From: an uncultured Opitutales bacterium
Lineage (GTDB): Bacteria > Verrucomicrobiota > Verrucomicrobiia > Opitutales > Intestinicryptomonadaceae
DNA length: 33,337 nucleotides
Assembly (NCBI GenBank): GCA_944389915.1
Contig: CALXOC010000012.1
Coordinates: 1 to 33,337, forward strand
Reading direction: 5' to 3'
Part shown: piece by piece, positions 16,012 through 24,282 of the stretch
Layout of the letters: every line of letters starts with the position of its first letter
Position numbering within the stretch: position 1 is the stretch's first letter
The notes under the pieces: generated by a model
Database searches by the model: none
What the model was told of the DNA's origin: nothing
Seen by the model: the letters and a program-made list of their open reading frames with translations, nothing else
Translations under genes and position numbers: made by a program

Positions 16012-17801
16012 TTCTGCTTTTTGCGCGGAAGCTTTGTCAGCAGCAGATTGCCGCTTCTGGCTACTTCCGCGGGCTCCAATTTCATGTCGGACTTAAGGAG
16101 CTCAAGGTTGCGCTCGCGCAAGGCTATGTAAATGTCTCCGTCGATTTTTGACGCAAATTCCCTAAAGTCCTTTTCGTTTAGAATAAATCTTTTGGAATGT
16201 TTTTCTCGCTCGCGCATCAGCCCGAATTTCTGCTCTTCGGGAGCATCTCCTATCATGTAGGTCAAATGCCCCAGCCATACGGGAAGGTCTTGAAAAACTC
16301 CGTAGTCGTAGGCTATAAAAATGACATCGCCGTCTTTTGCGTTAGCCTTATAATATTTTGCAAGCGGTTCGGCGCTCGGCCTCTGCGCTATCGCGCCTAT
16401 GGGGTTTATAAAGGCCAATAGGCCGTAAATGGCGCAAAAAGACGCCGCAAAAAAGGCCTTCGTTTTCCCTTTGAGATAAAGCAGAAGGGCTACAGTGGTG
16501 ATTGCAAACATGAATAGTGCCAGAGACGCGAATATCGGAAGTGCCGTGGCTGTGTCTGGAATTTTGCCGTCTTTAAGCAGTATTGGATATGCAATCGCCG
16601 GCGCTATTGACGCTATGTATCCAAGCGCCACAAATATGCGCGGACTCCATTTTAAGGCGAAGTTTCCGGGCTTTTCCCATACTTTTGCGAGCCACGCGCC
16701 CGTTATATACGCGAGAGCCGGATACACCGGTATTATATAAGGTATGAGCTTTGAGCTTGATGCGGAAAAAAACAGTATCACAAACGCGACCCAAATTGCG
16801 CAGAAAAGCATATCCGCATTCTGGGCCCTCAGATTTCCGAGTCCGCCCTTGAATGATTGCCCCAGGGATTGCGGCAATATGGCTATCCACGGAATAAAGC
16901 CCGCGGGCGCTATTAGCAGGAAAAACCAAAACGGCTGCTCGCGCATGCTTGTTGAAGGGTCTATATAGCGCAAAATGTGTTCGTGTATTATGTAGTACCA
17001 GAAAAAGCCCTGTCCCTCCCATTCCTTGGAAAATATTCCTCCGGCGTTTTCGTAAGGGGGGTTTGCAATGGCCGCAAGCACATGCCAGGGCAGCGCCACC
17101 GCCACAAATACGGCAATGCCGGCCGATATCCAAATAATGTCGCTCTTCCTAAAGATTGATGTGAATTTGGAAGGCCCCATAAACAAGAGCCATATGAATA
17201 CTGCGGCCGCGGGAATGAGTATTCCTATCAATCCCTTTGTGAGTACCGCCAGCGCGCAAAAGAAGAAGAACAATACGGTTAGAACAGCCCTCCATGCCCC
17301 GCTCTTTTTTATCGCCACGATAAACGAGAACATTGCTCCCGATATGAAAACAGAAACCGCCATGTCGAGCGTTACAATTTCTCCAAGGGCGCAGTATAGG
17401 GCCGAAGTTCCGAGAATCATAGCCGTCCATATGCCCGCGAGGCGCCCCCTGAGGGCGCGCGCCGCGCAATAGCTCAGAACTATTCCCGTCAGCGCCATAA
17501 GCGAATTTGGCAGGCGGGCGGAAACTCTGTTTACACCCAAAGCCTTTATTGATGCGGCCTGCATCCAGTAGAAGAGCGGAGGCTTGTAAAAGTATGGCAT
17601 GCCGTTGAGCCTGGGGGTTGTCCAGTCTCCGGATTCGGCCATTTCCCTTGGGATTTCCGTATATCGGCCTTCGTCTGGGCTTGCGAGCGGCCTTATCGGA
17701 GCAATTGCCAAATACAGCGGGATAAATAGCGCCAACAACAGCAAAATGTCGGTCAGCCATGAGATACTGCCTTTATTTTTTTTAATAGAAGATATTGGCA
17801 T
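16008..17801 (-). CDS. ArnT-like glycosyltransferase (GT39/GT83 type)
   Basis: A 597-residue polytopic membrane protein of the PMT/ArnT superfamily, which transfers sugars from polyprenyl-phosphate donors to lipid A, glycans or proteins on the periplasmic face. The conserved first loop SPDEGRYTEIPREM (about residues 41-54) contains the acidic catalytic residue, followed by GDWTTPRLNGMPYFYKPPLFYW. About 12 hydrophobic helices fill residues 18-470 and a soluble C-terminal domain of about 120 residues follows. Closest in pattern to ArnT, but the acceptor cannot be inferred. First gene of the trio with the VC0807 and binding-protein genes (4-bp overlap). Confidence 0.87.
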   Translation of the reverse strand: MPISSIKKNKGSISWLTDILLLLALFIPLYLAIAPIRPLASPDEGRYTEIPREMAESGDWTTPRLNGMPYFYKPPLFYWMQAASIKALGVNRVSARLPNSLMALTGIVLSYCAARALRGRLAGIWTAMILGTSALYCALGEIVTLDMAVSVFISGAMFSFIVAIKKSGAWRAVLTVLFFFFCALAVLTKGLIGILIPAAAVFIWLLFMGPSKFTSIFRKSDIIWISAGIAVFVAVALPWHVLAAIANPPYENAGGIFSKEWEGQGFFWYYIIHEHILRYIDPSTSMREQPFWFFLLIAPAGFIPWIAILPQSLGQSFKGGLGNLRAQNADMLFCAIWVAFVILFFSASSSKLIPYIIPVYPALAYITGAWLAKVWEKPGNFALKWSPRIFVALGYIASIAPAIAYPILLKDGKIPDTATALPIFASLALFMFAITTVALLLYLKGKTKAFFAASFCAIYGLLAFINPIGAIAQRPSAEPLAKYYKANAKDGDVIFIAYDYGVFQDLPVWLGHLTYMIGDAPEEQKFGLMREREKHSKRFILNEKDFREFASKIDGDIYIALRERNLELLKSDMKLEPAEVARSGNLLLTKLPRKKQK

Positions 17802-17866
17802 ATACTAAGAAGATAGCTTATGTGATTTTGCGCTCAAGTATAAAAGTTCGACTTTATTCAACTCTT

Positions 17867-17899
17867 AAAAAAGTGCCTTCCGGAACTGCCGAAAGGCGC
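17867..17899 (-). terminator. Rho-independent terminator of the metY operon
   Basis: On the minus strand a stem GCGCCTTTCGG / CCGGAAGGCAC (one mismatch, one G-U) with a 5-nt loop is followed by six T. It lies about 60 bp past the metY stop and 65 bp before the next minus-strand start, marking the end of the long minus-strand run. Confidence 0.75.
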
Positions 17900-17958
17900 T
17901 GTTGTTTTGTGGAATTATCCCATATGCGCGCCTTGCGGCATTGGGCGCGTTTGGGGGG

Positions 17959-19233
17959 CTATATTTGTTTGAGAGCCTGGTCGAAGTCGGCGATTATGTC
18001 GTCTATATGCTCTATTCCGGTCGAGATTCTTATGAGTTCCGGGAGTATGCCGGTCGCCAGCTGCTCTTCATCGGACAGCTGCCTGTGCGTTGTGCTTGCC
18101 GGATGCAGGACGCAAGTCCGGGTGTCGGCCACATGCGTGACTATTGCGGCAAGTTTTAGGCTGTCCATCAGCTTTTCAGCCGCTTTCCTGCCTCCCTTGG
18201 GCCCGAATGTCATGACTCCCCCGCAGGCTTTGAGGTATTTCTTCGCCAGCTTCGCATAGGGTGAGTCTGGAAGTCCGGGATAGTTTACCCATTCTACTTT
18301 CGGGTGTTTTGACAGGAAATCCGCAAGCTTTTGCGCATTGGAGCTGTGGCGTTCCATTCTAAGCGGAAGGGTCTCGAGATTCATGTTTGTAAGCCACGCG
18401 TTCATAGGTGACATCATCATTCCGTAATCGCGCATGACTTGGGCGCGCGCCTTTGCAAGGAATGCGGCGGCCCCGAAAGCTTTGGTGTAAACAAGGCCGT
18501 GGTAACTCGAATCGGGAGTGGTGAAAGACGGAAACTTCCCCGATGCCTCCCAGTCGAAGCGTCCGCCGTCTATTACTATGCCTCCGAGGGCGCACGCGTG
18601 GCCGTCGGAGTATTTCGACGTGCTGTGCGTTACAATATCTGCGCCAAAGTCCAGCGGTCGGCACAATACCGCAGTCGGGAAGGTGTTGTCTACGGCAAAG
18701 GGTATCTTTGCATTGTGCGCTGCATTTGCGAATTTCTCTATATCGAGCACTTTTACGCTCGGGTTTGAAAGCGTTTCGGCGAATACGAGCTTGGTGTTGG
18801 GGCGTATAGCTTTGGCAATTTCGCTTTCGTCGGCGTCCTGATTTACAAATGTCGTTTCAATGCCGGCCTTTTTCAGCGTATGGGCGAGCAAGTTTGTGCT
18901 GCCTCCGTAGAGAGTTTCGGCGCTTACAATGTGGTCTCCGGCCTCGCACAGCGCAAATACCAGCAAACTCGTTGCGGACTGCCCGCTTGCGCATGCTATG
19001 GCGCCGACTCCGCCCTCAAGCGCCGCCATTTTCTTTTCCAGGACCTCCACCGTAGGATTGCTCAGGCGCGAGTAGAAATGCCCCGCCGTCTTCAAGTCGA
19101 AAAGGTCCGCGAGCGCCTGCGCGCTGTCGTACTTAAATGTTGTGCTCATGCTTATGGGAGCCACGCGCGGATCCCCGTTTTTGGGCTCGTATCCGCCCTG
19201 AACCGATATTGTTTCAATATGTTGGGTGTTCAT
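17959..19233 (-). CDS. metY: O-acetylhomoserine sulfhydrylase (MetY type)
   Basis: PLP enzyme that makes homocysteine directly from O-acetylhomoserine and sulfide in methionine synthesis. The 424-residue protein has the Cys/Met metabolism enzyme fold: opening NTQHIETISVQGGYEP, FYSRLSNPTVEVLEKKMAALEGG, CASGQSA, VDNTFPTAVLCRP, and the PLP lysine K207 in THSTSKYSDGHA. The long family insertion around GGRFDWEASGKFPSFTTPD favours MetY over MetB/MetC. ATG 19233 is 10 bp after the RluD-type gene's stop; the longer open frame would overlap that gene. It is last in its operon and ends at a good terminator. Confidence 0.93.
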   Translation of the reverse strand: MNTQHIETISVQGGYEPKNGDPRVAPISMSTTFKYDSAQALADLFDLKTAGHFYSRLSNPTVEVLEKKMAALEGGVGAIACASGQSATSLLVFALCEAGDHIVSAETLYGGSTNLLAHTLKKAGIETTFVNQDADESEIAKAIRPNTKLVFAETLSNPSVKVLDIEKFANAAHNAKIPFAVDNTFPTAVLCRPLDFGADIVTHSTSKYSDGHACALGGIVIDGGRFDWEASGKFPSFTTPDSSYHGLVYTKAFGAAAFLAKARAQVMRDYGMMMSPMNAWLTNMNLETLPLRMERHSSNAQKLADFLSKHPKVEWVNYPGLPDSPYAKLAKKYLKACGGVMTFGPKGGRKAAEKLMDSLKLAAIVTHVADTRTCVLHPASTTHRQLSDEEQLATGILPELIRISTGIEHIDDIIADFDQALKQI

Positions 19234-19243
19234 GTTGTTAATT

Positions 19244-20203
19244 TCATTTATGTTCGTAAGTCTCTTCCAGAAGCTTTTCAAGATTTTTAAAATCCTCCGG
19301 AGGCTCCGCAACCGCCTCTATGAACTTTTCCGGCTTTATAGGGTGGAAAAATGCAAGTCTTCCGGCGTGGAGCATTACCCTCTCCGGAGCGGCTATTTCC
19401 TTCATCTTGTTTTTCTGAAAGCGATAAGTGTAGTCTCCCAATATTGGGAATCCGAGGTCGGACAAGTGCACCCTTATCTGGTGCGTTCTTCCCGTGTATA
19501 TTTTGCAGGATATCAAGGCGGCCCTTCCGCCGTAGGACTTTTCAAGCCTCCATTCGGTTTTTGCATCGCGGCCTTCGCCGCCATTTGAGGCGCACATTTT
19601 CGTTCTAAATACCGGGTGGCGCGAAATAGGCTTATTTATAATCCCGCCGCGCACGGATGGGACTCCGCATACCAGCGCCAAGTACTCCTTGTCGAGCTCG
19701 CGCTTGGAGAACATTTCCACAAGCCTGTAATATGCGGCGTCGGTTTTTGCCATGACCAGCGCCCCCGAAGTTTCCTTGTCCAGCCTGTGGACTATGCCGG
19801 GGCGCATTGGGCCTCCCGCCAAACTTAAATTGCCCGCGGTGTGGTGCATCATGGCATGCGCCAGCGTGTCTTCCCCCGTTCCGCTGCCGGGATGTACGGT
19901 CATGCCGGCTGGCTTGTTTACAACAACTATGTCTCCGTCTTCGTATATCACATCTATGGGTATGTCAGCCGCGGAAACTTCGCTCGGAAGCGGCTCGGGA
20001 AGAACAAACTCAAGGGTGTCGCCGGGAGCGAGCCTAAAATTCTTCTTTATCGCCAGGCCGCGCAGTAAAACTTTTCCGAGCTTGAAGCTTTCCTCAAGGC
20101 GCGAACGCGATATGTCTGCGCTTAAAAAACACGCCAATGCCTTGTCGGCGCGCATTGGCTGCGCCCCTTCCGGATGCGTGTATGTTTTTGCCGTATCGGA
20201 CAC
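19244..20203 (-). CDS. RluD/RluA-family 23S rRNA pseudouridine synthase
   Basis: Converts uridine to pseudouridine in 23S rRNA (RluD: U1911/1915/1917 in E. coli; the exact target here is not determined). The 319-residue protein has an N-terminal S4 RNA-binding domain (about residues 18-70) and the RluA catalytic domain with HRLDKETSGALVMAKT (catalytic Asp142), VVNKPAGMTVHPG and the HQIRVHLSDLGFPILGD motif. Start is GTG 20203, one base after the stop of the M29 peptidase, so it is co-transcribed with it and with metY downstream. Confidence 0.9.
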   Translation of the reverse strand: MSDTAKTYTHPEGAQPMRADKALACFLSADISRSRLEESFKLGKVLLRGLAIKKNFRLAPGDTLEFVLPEPLPSEVSAADIPIDVIYEDGDIVVVNKPAGMTVHPGSGTGEDTLAHAMMHHTAGNLSLAGGPMRPGIVHRLDKETSGALVMAKTDAAYYRLVEMFSKRELDKEYLALVCGVPSVRGGIINKPISRHPVFRTKMCASNGGEGRDAKTEWRLEKSYGGRAALISCKIYTGRTHQIRVHLSDLGFPILGDYTYRFQKNKMKEIAAPERVMLHAGRLAFFHPIKPEKFIEAVAEPPEDFKNLEKLLEETYEHK

Positions 20204-20204
20204 T

Positions 20205-21320
20205 TCAGGCCTTCAGGTAGCCGGGGTTCAATTTCTCGAGCTCGGAGTCCCCCACAAAGAGGCCGTCTTTGCGTATGAGTTTCCCGTCAAAATATATCTC
20301 TCCGCCCCCGTATTCGGGAGTTTGTATGCACACCATGTCCCAATGTATTCTCGATTTGTTGCCGTTGTCGGCTTCGGAATATGCCTGCCCGGGGGTAAAG
20401 TGAAAAGAGCCGGCAATCTTTTCATCAAAGAGGATATCGCACATGGGCTTTGTTATATATGGATTGAAGCCGAGCGCAAACTCTCCTATGCGCGAGGCTC
20501 CGCTGTCGCTGGATAAAATTTCGCGCAATTTACCGGCGTTTGACGGCGAATATGCCCCTATTATTTTCCCGTCCTTGAATTCGAGGCGTATAGAGTCGAA
20601 AGAGGTGCCGTTGTATATTGTGGGGGTATTGTATTCAATTGTTCCCTGTACGCTGTCCAAGACGGGCGCCGTGAAAACTTCGCCGTCGGGAATGTTGTAT
20701 TGCCCGCCGCAGGTTATTGCGCGCATTCCCTTTATGGAAAATTCCAAATCTGTGCCTTTGCCTGTTATTCTGACAGAATCGGTCTCCTCCATGAGCCGGC
20801 GCAGGGCGTCCATGCCCGGAGTCATGCGCGAATAATCCATGGTGCAAACTTCAAAGTAAAAATCCTGAAAAGCTTCAGTGCTCATTCTCGCCAGCTGCGC
20901 CATGGAAGGAGTTGGCCAGCGCAGCACCACCCATTTTGTCTTGTTGACGCGCCAGTCTACAGATTCCTTCATGGCCGCCGAAATCATGGCCATCTTCTCC
21001 TGCGGGACGTCGGAGTTCTCGTATATGTTTTGCGCTCCCCTTATGGCTATATAGGCGTCCATCTTTTGTATCATGCCCATGTCAATGTCTGCGGCTGTCT
21101 TTAGCCTTTCGGGAGTGGCGCACATTGCCAAAGCCCGCGATATGCGGGGGGAATTTATTCTGACAAAGGGATAGGCGCCTCGGGCGCATATTTCTTCTAT
21201 CAAAGCTTCCGCCATTTCGGAGGGCGTTTCGGAGAAATCGAGCATCACGTTTTCCCCGGAGGCTATCTTTGTTGAATGTCCGCACAGGACCTTTGCCAAT
21301 TTTTTGCAGTATTGTTTCAT
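20205..21320 (-). CDS. M29-family aminopeptidase
   Basis: A 371-residue cytoplasmic metallo-aminopeptidase of the thermophilic AmpS/AmpT/PepS family (PF02073), which releases N-terminal residues from peptides. The N-terminal half has the family's Rossmann-like domain ([18 protein letters not shown]) and the metal-binding C-terminal half carries [10 protein letters not shown], the [10 protein letters not shown] stretch and HWDMVCI, which supply Glu and His ligands. An AAAGGCGAG ribosome binding site precedes ATG 21320. A 43-bp inverted repeat lies just upstream, between this gene and the LolA-like gene. Confidence 0.85.
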   Translation of the reverse strand: MKQYCKKLAKVLCGHSTKIASGENVMLDFSETPSEMAEALIEEICARGAYPFVRINSPRISRALAMCATPERLKTAADIDMGMIQKMDAYIAIRGAQNIYENSDVPQEKMAMISAAMKESVDWRVNKTKWVVLRWPTPSMAQLARMSTEAFQDFYFEVCTMDYSRMTPGMDALRRLMEETDSVRITGKGTDLEFSIKGMRAITCGGQYNIPDGEVFTAPVLDSVQGTIEYNTPTIYNGTSFDSIRLEFKDGKIIGAYSPSNAGKLREILSSDSGASRIGEFALGFNPYITKPMCDILFDEKIAGSFHFTPGQAYSEADNGNKSRIHWDMVCIQTPEYGGGEIYFDGKLIRKDGLFVGDSELEKLNPGYLKA

Positions 21321-21341
21321 ATGCTCGCCTTTCTTTTAGCT

Positions 21342-21384
21342 TAGAGTCTTATGGTCGTAAATTTTTTGCCCGCCATAAGCTCTA
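21342..21384. repeat. Inverted repeat between the LolA-like and M29 genes
   Basis: TAGAGTCTTATGG (21342-21354) and CCATAAGCTCTA (21373-21384) pair over 12 bp with one bulged base; the loop is 18 nt. It lies 21 bp before the M29 start codon. There is no T run on either side, so a simple intrinsic terminator is not supported; an mRNA hairpin or a dyad operator are alternatives. Confidence 0.5.
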
Positions 21385-21390
21385 AATGCG

Positions 21391-22230
21391 TCAAAATATC
21401 TTTAGTTCCGGCATCTTGGAGGGCAGTGCGGGATTTTCCGGGGAAAACACGCTTTCGGGAAGCTTTATCTTAACGGCTCCGGAACGGAACTTTAACCTGT
21501 CGGAATCGCGGCTGGAATTGTCCCGGGCCGACAGCTCCAATATTATCCACAGGCCGTCAAGTTTTTTTACGGCTCCAAGCGACACCGTCTTGGAGGGAAG
21601 ATTTCCTGCTCCGAATATCTCCGTTTGCGCCGGCGAGTTAAAGTCGCGTGTCAGGGCTATTTCAACTCTTGAGACGCTGCCTGAAAATTTGTCGGGAGCC
21701 TTGAGCGAGTATACGTGCACTGCTTTCCCCATTCGCATGGGCCCCTTGTAGCCCGATTCCCACCAGCGGTAGGGCATGAGTATGTCGAAAGGCGAAAATA
21801 CAAGCCCGTCAAGCATTGGTTTGTGCCATTCCGATTCCGGAATTTCGCGGAATTTTCCGCCTTCGGAGCGCCATATTTTCGACGATGTCCGCGAATTCTT
21901 AAGTATGAAATCGGCCGCGTCCGTTTCAGGCGAGCCCGCCTTTCGCACAATTATTCGCGTCATAGTGCTGCCGTTCCTCTCGGAGCCAAACATCAGCCCC
22001 TTGTAGATTACGGATTCGCCTCTGCGCGGATTGTGGGATATTGAAAAGCCAAGGCAGTAGTCTCCCGCTATTTTTGACGATGAAAATTCTTTCCATCTTT
22101 CTTGCGCCTCTGCTTGCGTGAGCGCGGCAACTTTGTCGGCCGCGCCTCGCCGGGGTTGGGCGTGGGACGCCGACACAAAAATGAGCGCGACAAACACCGC
22201 GCCCATAAGCATTTTTAATAATGCACGCAT
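21391..22230 (-). CDS. LolA-like outer-membrane lipoprotein-sorting protein
   Basis: A 279-residue periplasmic protein with a clear signal peptide (cleavage near ASHA-Q). The body fits the LolA-like family (PF17131, TP0789 type), beta-barrel-like lipoprotein carriers or related proteins. Family-like segments are GLMFGSERNGSTMTRIIVRK, SPFDILMPYRWWESG followed by YKGPMRMGKAVHVYSL, and a late VSLGAVKKLDGLWIILEL. It begins 3 bp after the secG stop, so it is translated from the same mRNA. It could be the LolA equivalent or a paralog; a true lolA is not otherwise in the window. Confidence 0.7.
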   Translation of the reverse strand: MRALLKMLMGAVFVALIFVSASHAQPRRGAADKVAALTQAEAQERWKEFSSSKIAGDYCLGFSISHNPRRGESVIYKGLMFGSERNGSTMTRIIVRKAGSPETDAADFILKNSRTSSKIWRSEGGKFREIPESEWHKPMLDGLVFSPFDILMPYRWWESGYKGPMRMGKAVHVYSLKAPDKFSGSVSRVEIALTRDFNSPAQTEIFGAGNLPSKTVSLGAVKKLDGLWIILELSARDNSSRDSDRLKFRSGAVKIKLPESVFSPENPALPSKMPELKIF

Positions 22231-22233
22231 GTC

Positions 22234-22683
22234 TTATTTTTTCTCCGGAAGCGCCCCTGCGGCCTTTTGCGCATCATTTTGCTGCTTCGCAGCGGCGGGG
22301 GAAGCGGCGTCTTTTTTTGCGGGCGCCTTGTCTTGAGGCTTTTCCTGCGCGGGAGCCTTATTTCCAGCCTGCTTTGGGGTTGCCGGCGCTATTGAGGATA
22401 TCGATATGGTTTTTTGCGCTTCGGATTCCGTTCCGCTTGTGGCGTATATGTATCCGAGATATAGGCCTGCCGAAAGCAGGAAAAATAGTATGGTCAGCTT
22501 CACGGTGGCTTTGGTCAGAACATTGCCCGTCTCGCCGCCGAACATATCTTGCGCCGCGCCGCCTCCAAGGGCCGCTCCCATGCCCGCATTCGCGTTCGGG
22601 CGCTGCATGAGGATTACCAGCACCAGGAGAATGCAGATAATGACCAGTATCAATGTGAACAATCCTATAAGTATGGAGCTCAT
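22234..22683 (-). CDS. secG: Preprotein translocase subunit SecG
   Basis: Auxiliary inner-membrane subunit of the SecYEG translocon. The 149-residue protein has two hydrophobic helices (about 3-26 and 60-82) with the conserved loop LVILMQRPNANAGMGAALGGGAAQ... shortened here to its key elements VILMQ and GGGAAQDMFGG. The C-terminal tail of about 60 residues is Ala/Lys/Pro-rich and unusually long for SecG. It lies between the RluA-like gene and the LolA-like gene, forming an export-related pair with the latter. Confidence 0.92.
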   Translation of the reverse strand: MSSILIGLFTLILVIICILLVLVILMQRPNANAGMGAALGGGAAQDMFGGETGNVLTKATVKLTILFFLLSAGLYLGYIYATSGTESEAQKTISISSIAPATPKQAGNKAPAQEKPQDKAPAKKDAASPAAAKQQNDAQKAAGALPEKK

Positions 22684-22742
22684 TTATGTTTTCTCGATTT
22701 CTTAAATTTAAAATGCAAATACTGACAAATTTCGATACTTTA

Positions 22743-23636
22743 TCAACATTTTTTTAACGAGTCTAATTCCATATCCAACTTTTTAAGGCAAACGGCAAAT
22801 GCTTTCGGCGGAGGGCAATCTATTTTTACCGGCGCAATTTCAGGCATGCCAAAGTCCTTTCCGTCAAATTCTATCCTGGAGAGATGCACGCACAGATGCG
22901 GATATAGGGGCTTTTCTTCGTCTATGCCTTTCCCAAGCTTGTATTCGTCCTTGAGCTTAGAGAGGAAAATATAGGGCGTTTTTGAATAGAGCCGTTCTCC
23001 GACGATTCCGAGCCCGCCCTCGGCTGCATGCAGCCTTATTTGATGCGGGCGCGCGCTTGAGGCCTTAGCCTTCCAAAGTTGGTATCCCCTCGATTGCCCG
23101 AGCATGCAAAAAGACGTATTCGCTTTTTTCCCGAAGCGGTGTGACACTATCCATAGGGGCTTGCTCTCGTGCATGAGGACGGGCAGCTTTATTTCAAATT
23201 CTTCGCCTCCTCCCCGCGCGCTTCGGCACAATATCAAATATTCAAATTTGAAAAATCCCGACCACATGGCGTTGCGCATGGCGGCGGCAACATCTTTATT
23301 CATGGCCAATAAGGCGGCCCCCGACATCTCGAAGTCGATTTGGTTTACCAAATAGGGCGAAGTCATGCCGAGCCGCTCCAGTTCGCCTTTGCCTTTTTGC
23401 TCCCTCATGGCAAGTATTGCCGATTTTATTTTGGGAGCGCCGAGATAAGAATCCATAAGGATGTCGGCGGGCTTGGACACGGCGGCATACACCCCCTTTT
23501 TTGCGTCGAGTATGTCGAGGCGAATGGGGCGGTCGGATATCGCGCCGGGCGGGAAGCCCAATTTGTCGGGCAGCTTGGAGGTTCCCTCAGCCTTTGGAGC
23601 GTTCATATCAGGCATGCCGGCCTCCCGAAAGCCCAT
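22743..23636 (-). CDS. Divergent RluA-family pseudouridine synthase-like protein
   Basis: About 297 residues related to the RluA catalytic domain but strongly altered. The domain is recognisable from ARPHQIRLHAAEGGLGIVGERLY (a GRTHQIRVH-type motif) and AVSKPADILMD. The catalytic signature HRLDxxTSG is replaced by NQIDFEMSG, which keeps the Asp (D101 from ATG 23636) but loses His-Arg-Leu. No S4 domain precedes it. The start is uncertain: TTG 23657 and ATG at 23636, 23615 and 23606 are in frame. It lies between purE and secG in the same direction. Whether it is an active enzyme or an RNA-binding relict is open. Confidence 0.65.
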   Translation of the reverse strand: MGFREAGMPDMNAPKAEGTSKLPDKLGFPPGAISDRPIRLDILDAKKGVYAAVSKPADILMDSYLGAPKIKSAILAMREQKGKGELERLGMTSPYLVNQIDFEMSGAALLAMNKDVAAAMRNAMWSGFFKFEYLILCRSARGGGEEFEIKLPVLMHESKPLWIVSHRFGKKANTSFCMLGQSRGYQLWKAKASSARPHQIRLHAAEGGLGIVGERLYSKTPYIFLSKLKDEYKLGKGIDEEKPLYPHLCVHLSRIEFDGKDFGMPEIAPVKIDCPPPKAFAVCLKKLDMELDSLKKC

Positions 23637-23723
23637 TGCGCGGCAGGAAAACACCAATATTGCGCGCTTGCCTCGATAACTTGCGTAGCTCTGTCATTTT
23701 CAAGGCGTGAATATTGCGGTGCG

Positions 23724-24224
23724 CTACTTTTCGTCCGGAAATTTCACCGCAAGGGTGTCTTCTGTTTGCTTGCGGCGGAAATCGGCGAGCTTTTGGGCGT
23801 ATGTCGAGTCCGCAAGCGCAAGTATTTGAAGGGCTGCAATCGCCGAATTTACCGCTCCCGCCTTGCCTATTGCCAGCGTCAATACGGGTATGCCGCGCGG
23901 CATTTGCACGGTGGAGAGAAGGGAATCCATGCCGTCGGTAGCCCATCCTTTCATGGGCACGCCTATCACGGGGAGGGCCGTATGCGCGGCTATGACCCCG
24001 GCAAGATGCGCCGCGCCGCCCGCCGCCGCTATAATGACTTTTACACCGCGTCCCGCGGCGGTGCAGGCAAGCTCGCGGGCTTTGTCGGGCGTCCTATGGG
24101 CGCTGGCCACGTTCCTCTCGTAGGGTATTTCGAATTTATCGAGCATGGCGGCGCAGTGCTGCATGGTTTCCCAGTCGCTCACGCTCCCCATGACTATGCT
24201 GACAAGTATTTTGTTGTTCGACAT
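23724..24224 (-). CDS. purE: N5-carboxyaminoimidazole ribonucleotide mutase
   Basis: Class I PurE of the purine pathway: converts N5-CAIR to CAIR. The 166-residue protein has all key segments, IVMGSVSDWETM, SAHRTPDKARE, AAGGAAHLAGVIAA, and MPRGIPVLTLAIGKAGAVNSAI. purK is not adjacent. It follows the beta-helix gene after 58 bp on the same strand, with only a small hairpin (24260-24279) between them. Confidence 0.96.
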   Translation of the reverse strand: MSNNKILVSIVMGSVSDWETMQHCAAMLDKFEIPYERNVASAHRTPDKARELACTAAGRGVKVIIAAAGGAAHLAGVIAAHTALPVIGVPMKGWATDGMDSLLSTVQMPRGIPVLTLAIGKAGAVNSAIAALQILALADSTYAQKLADFRRKQTEDTLAVKFPDEK

Positions 24225-24282
24225 GATTTTTAAGCGTTTTTATCGCGCCAATGAAATATTTGCCTTCCGCCTTAGGCAAACC

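Noticed and set aside
19752-20516. 254-residue plus-strand open frame
   Set aside because: Lies antisense across the RluD-type and M29 genes, both clearly coding; the product has low-complexity Ser/Pro composition and no known motif.
23340-24233. 297-residue plus-strand open frame
   Set aside because: Antisense to purE and the RluA-like gene; Gly/His/Arg-rich composition typical of a mirrored GC-rich gene.
24260-24279. Small hairpin between the beta-helix gene and purE
   Set aside because: Only 6 bp of stem and no T run; too weak to call a terminator.
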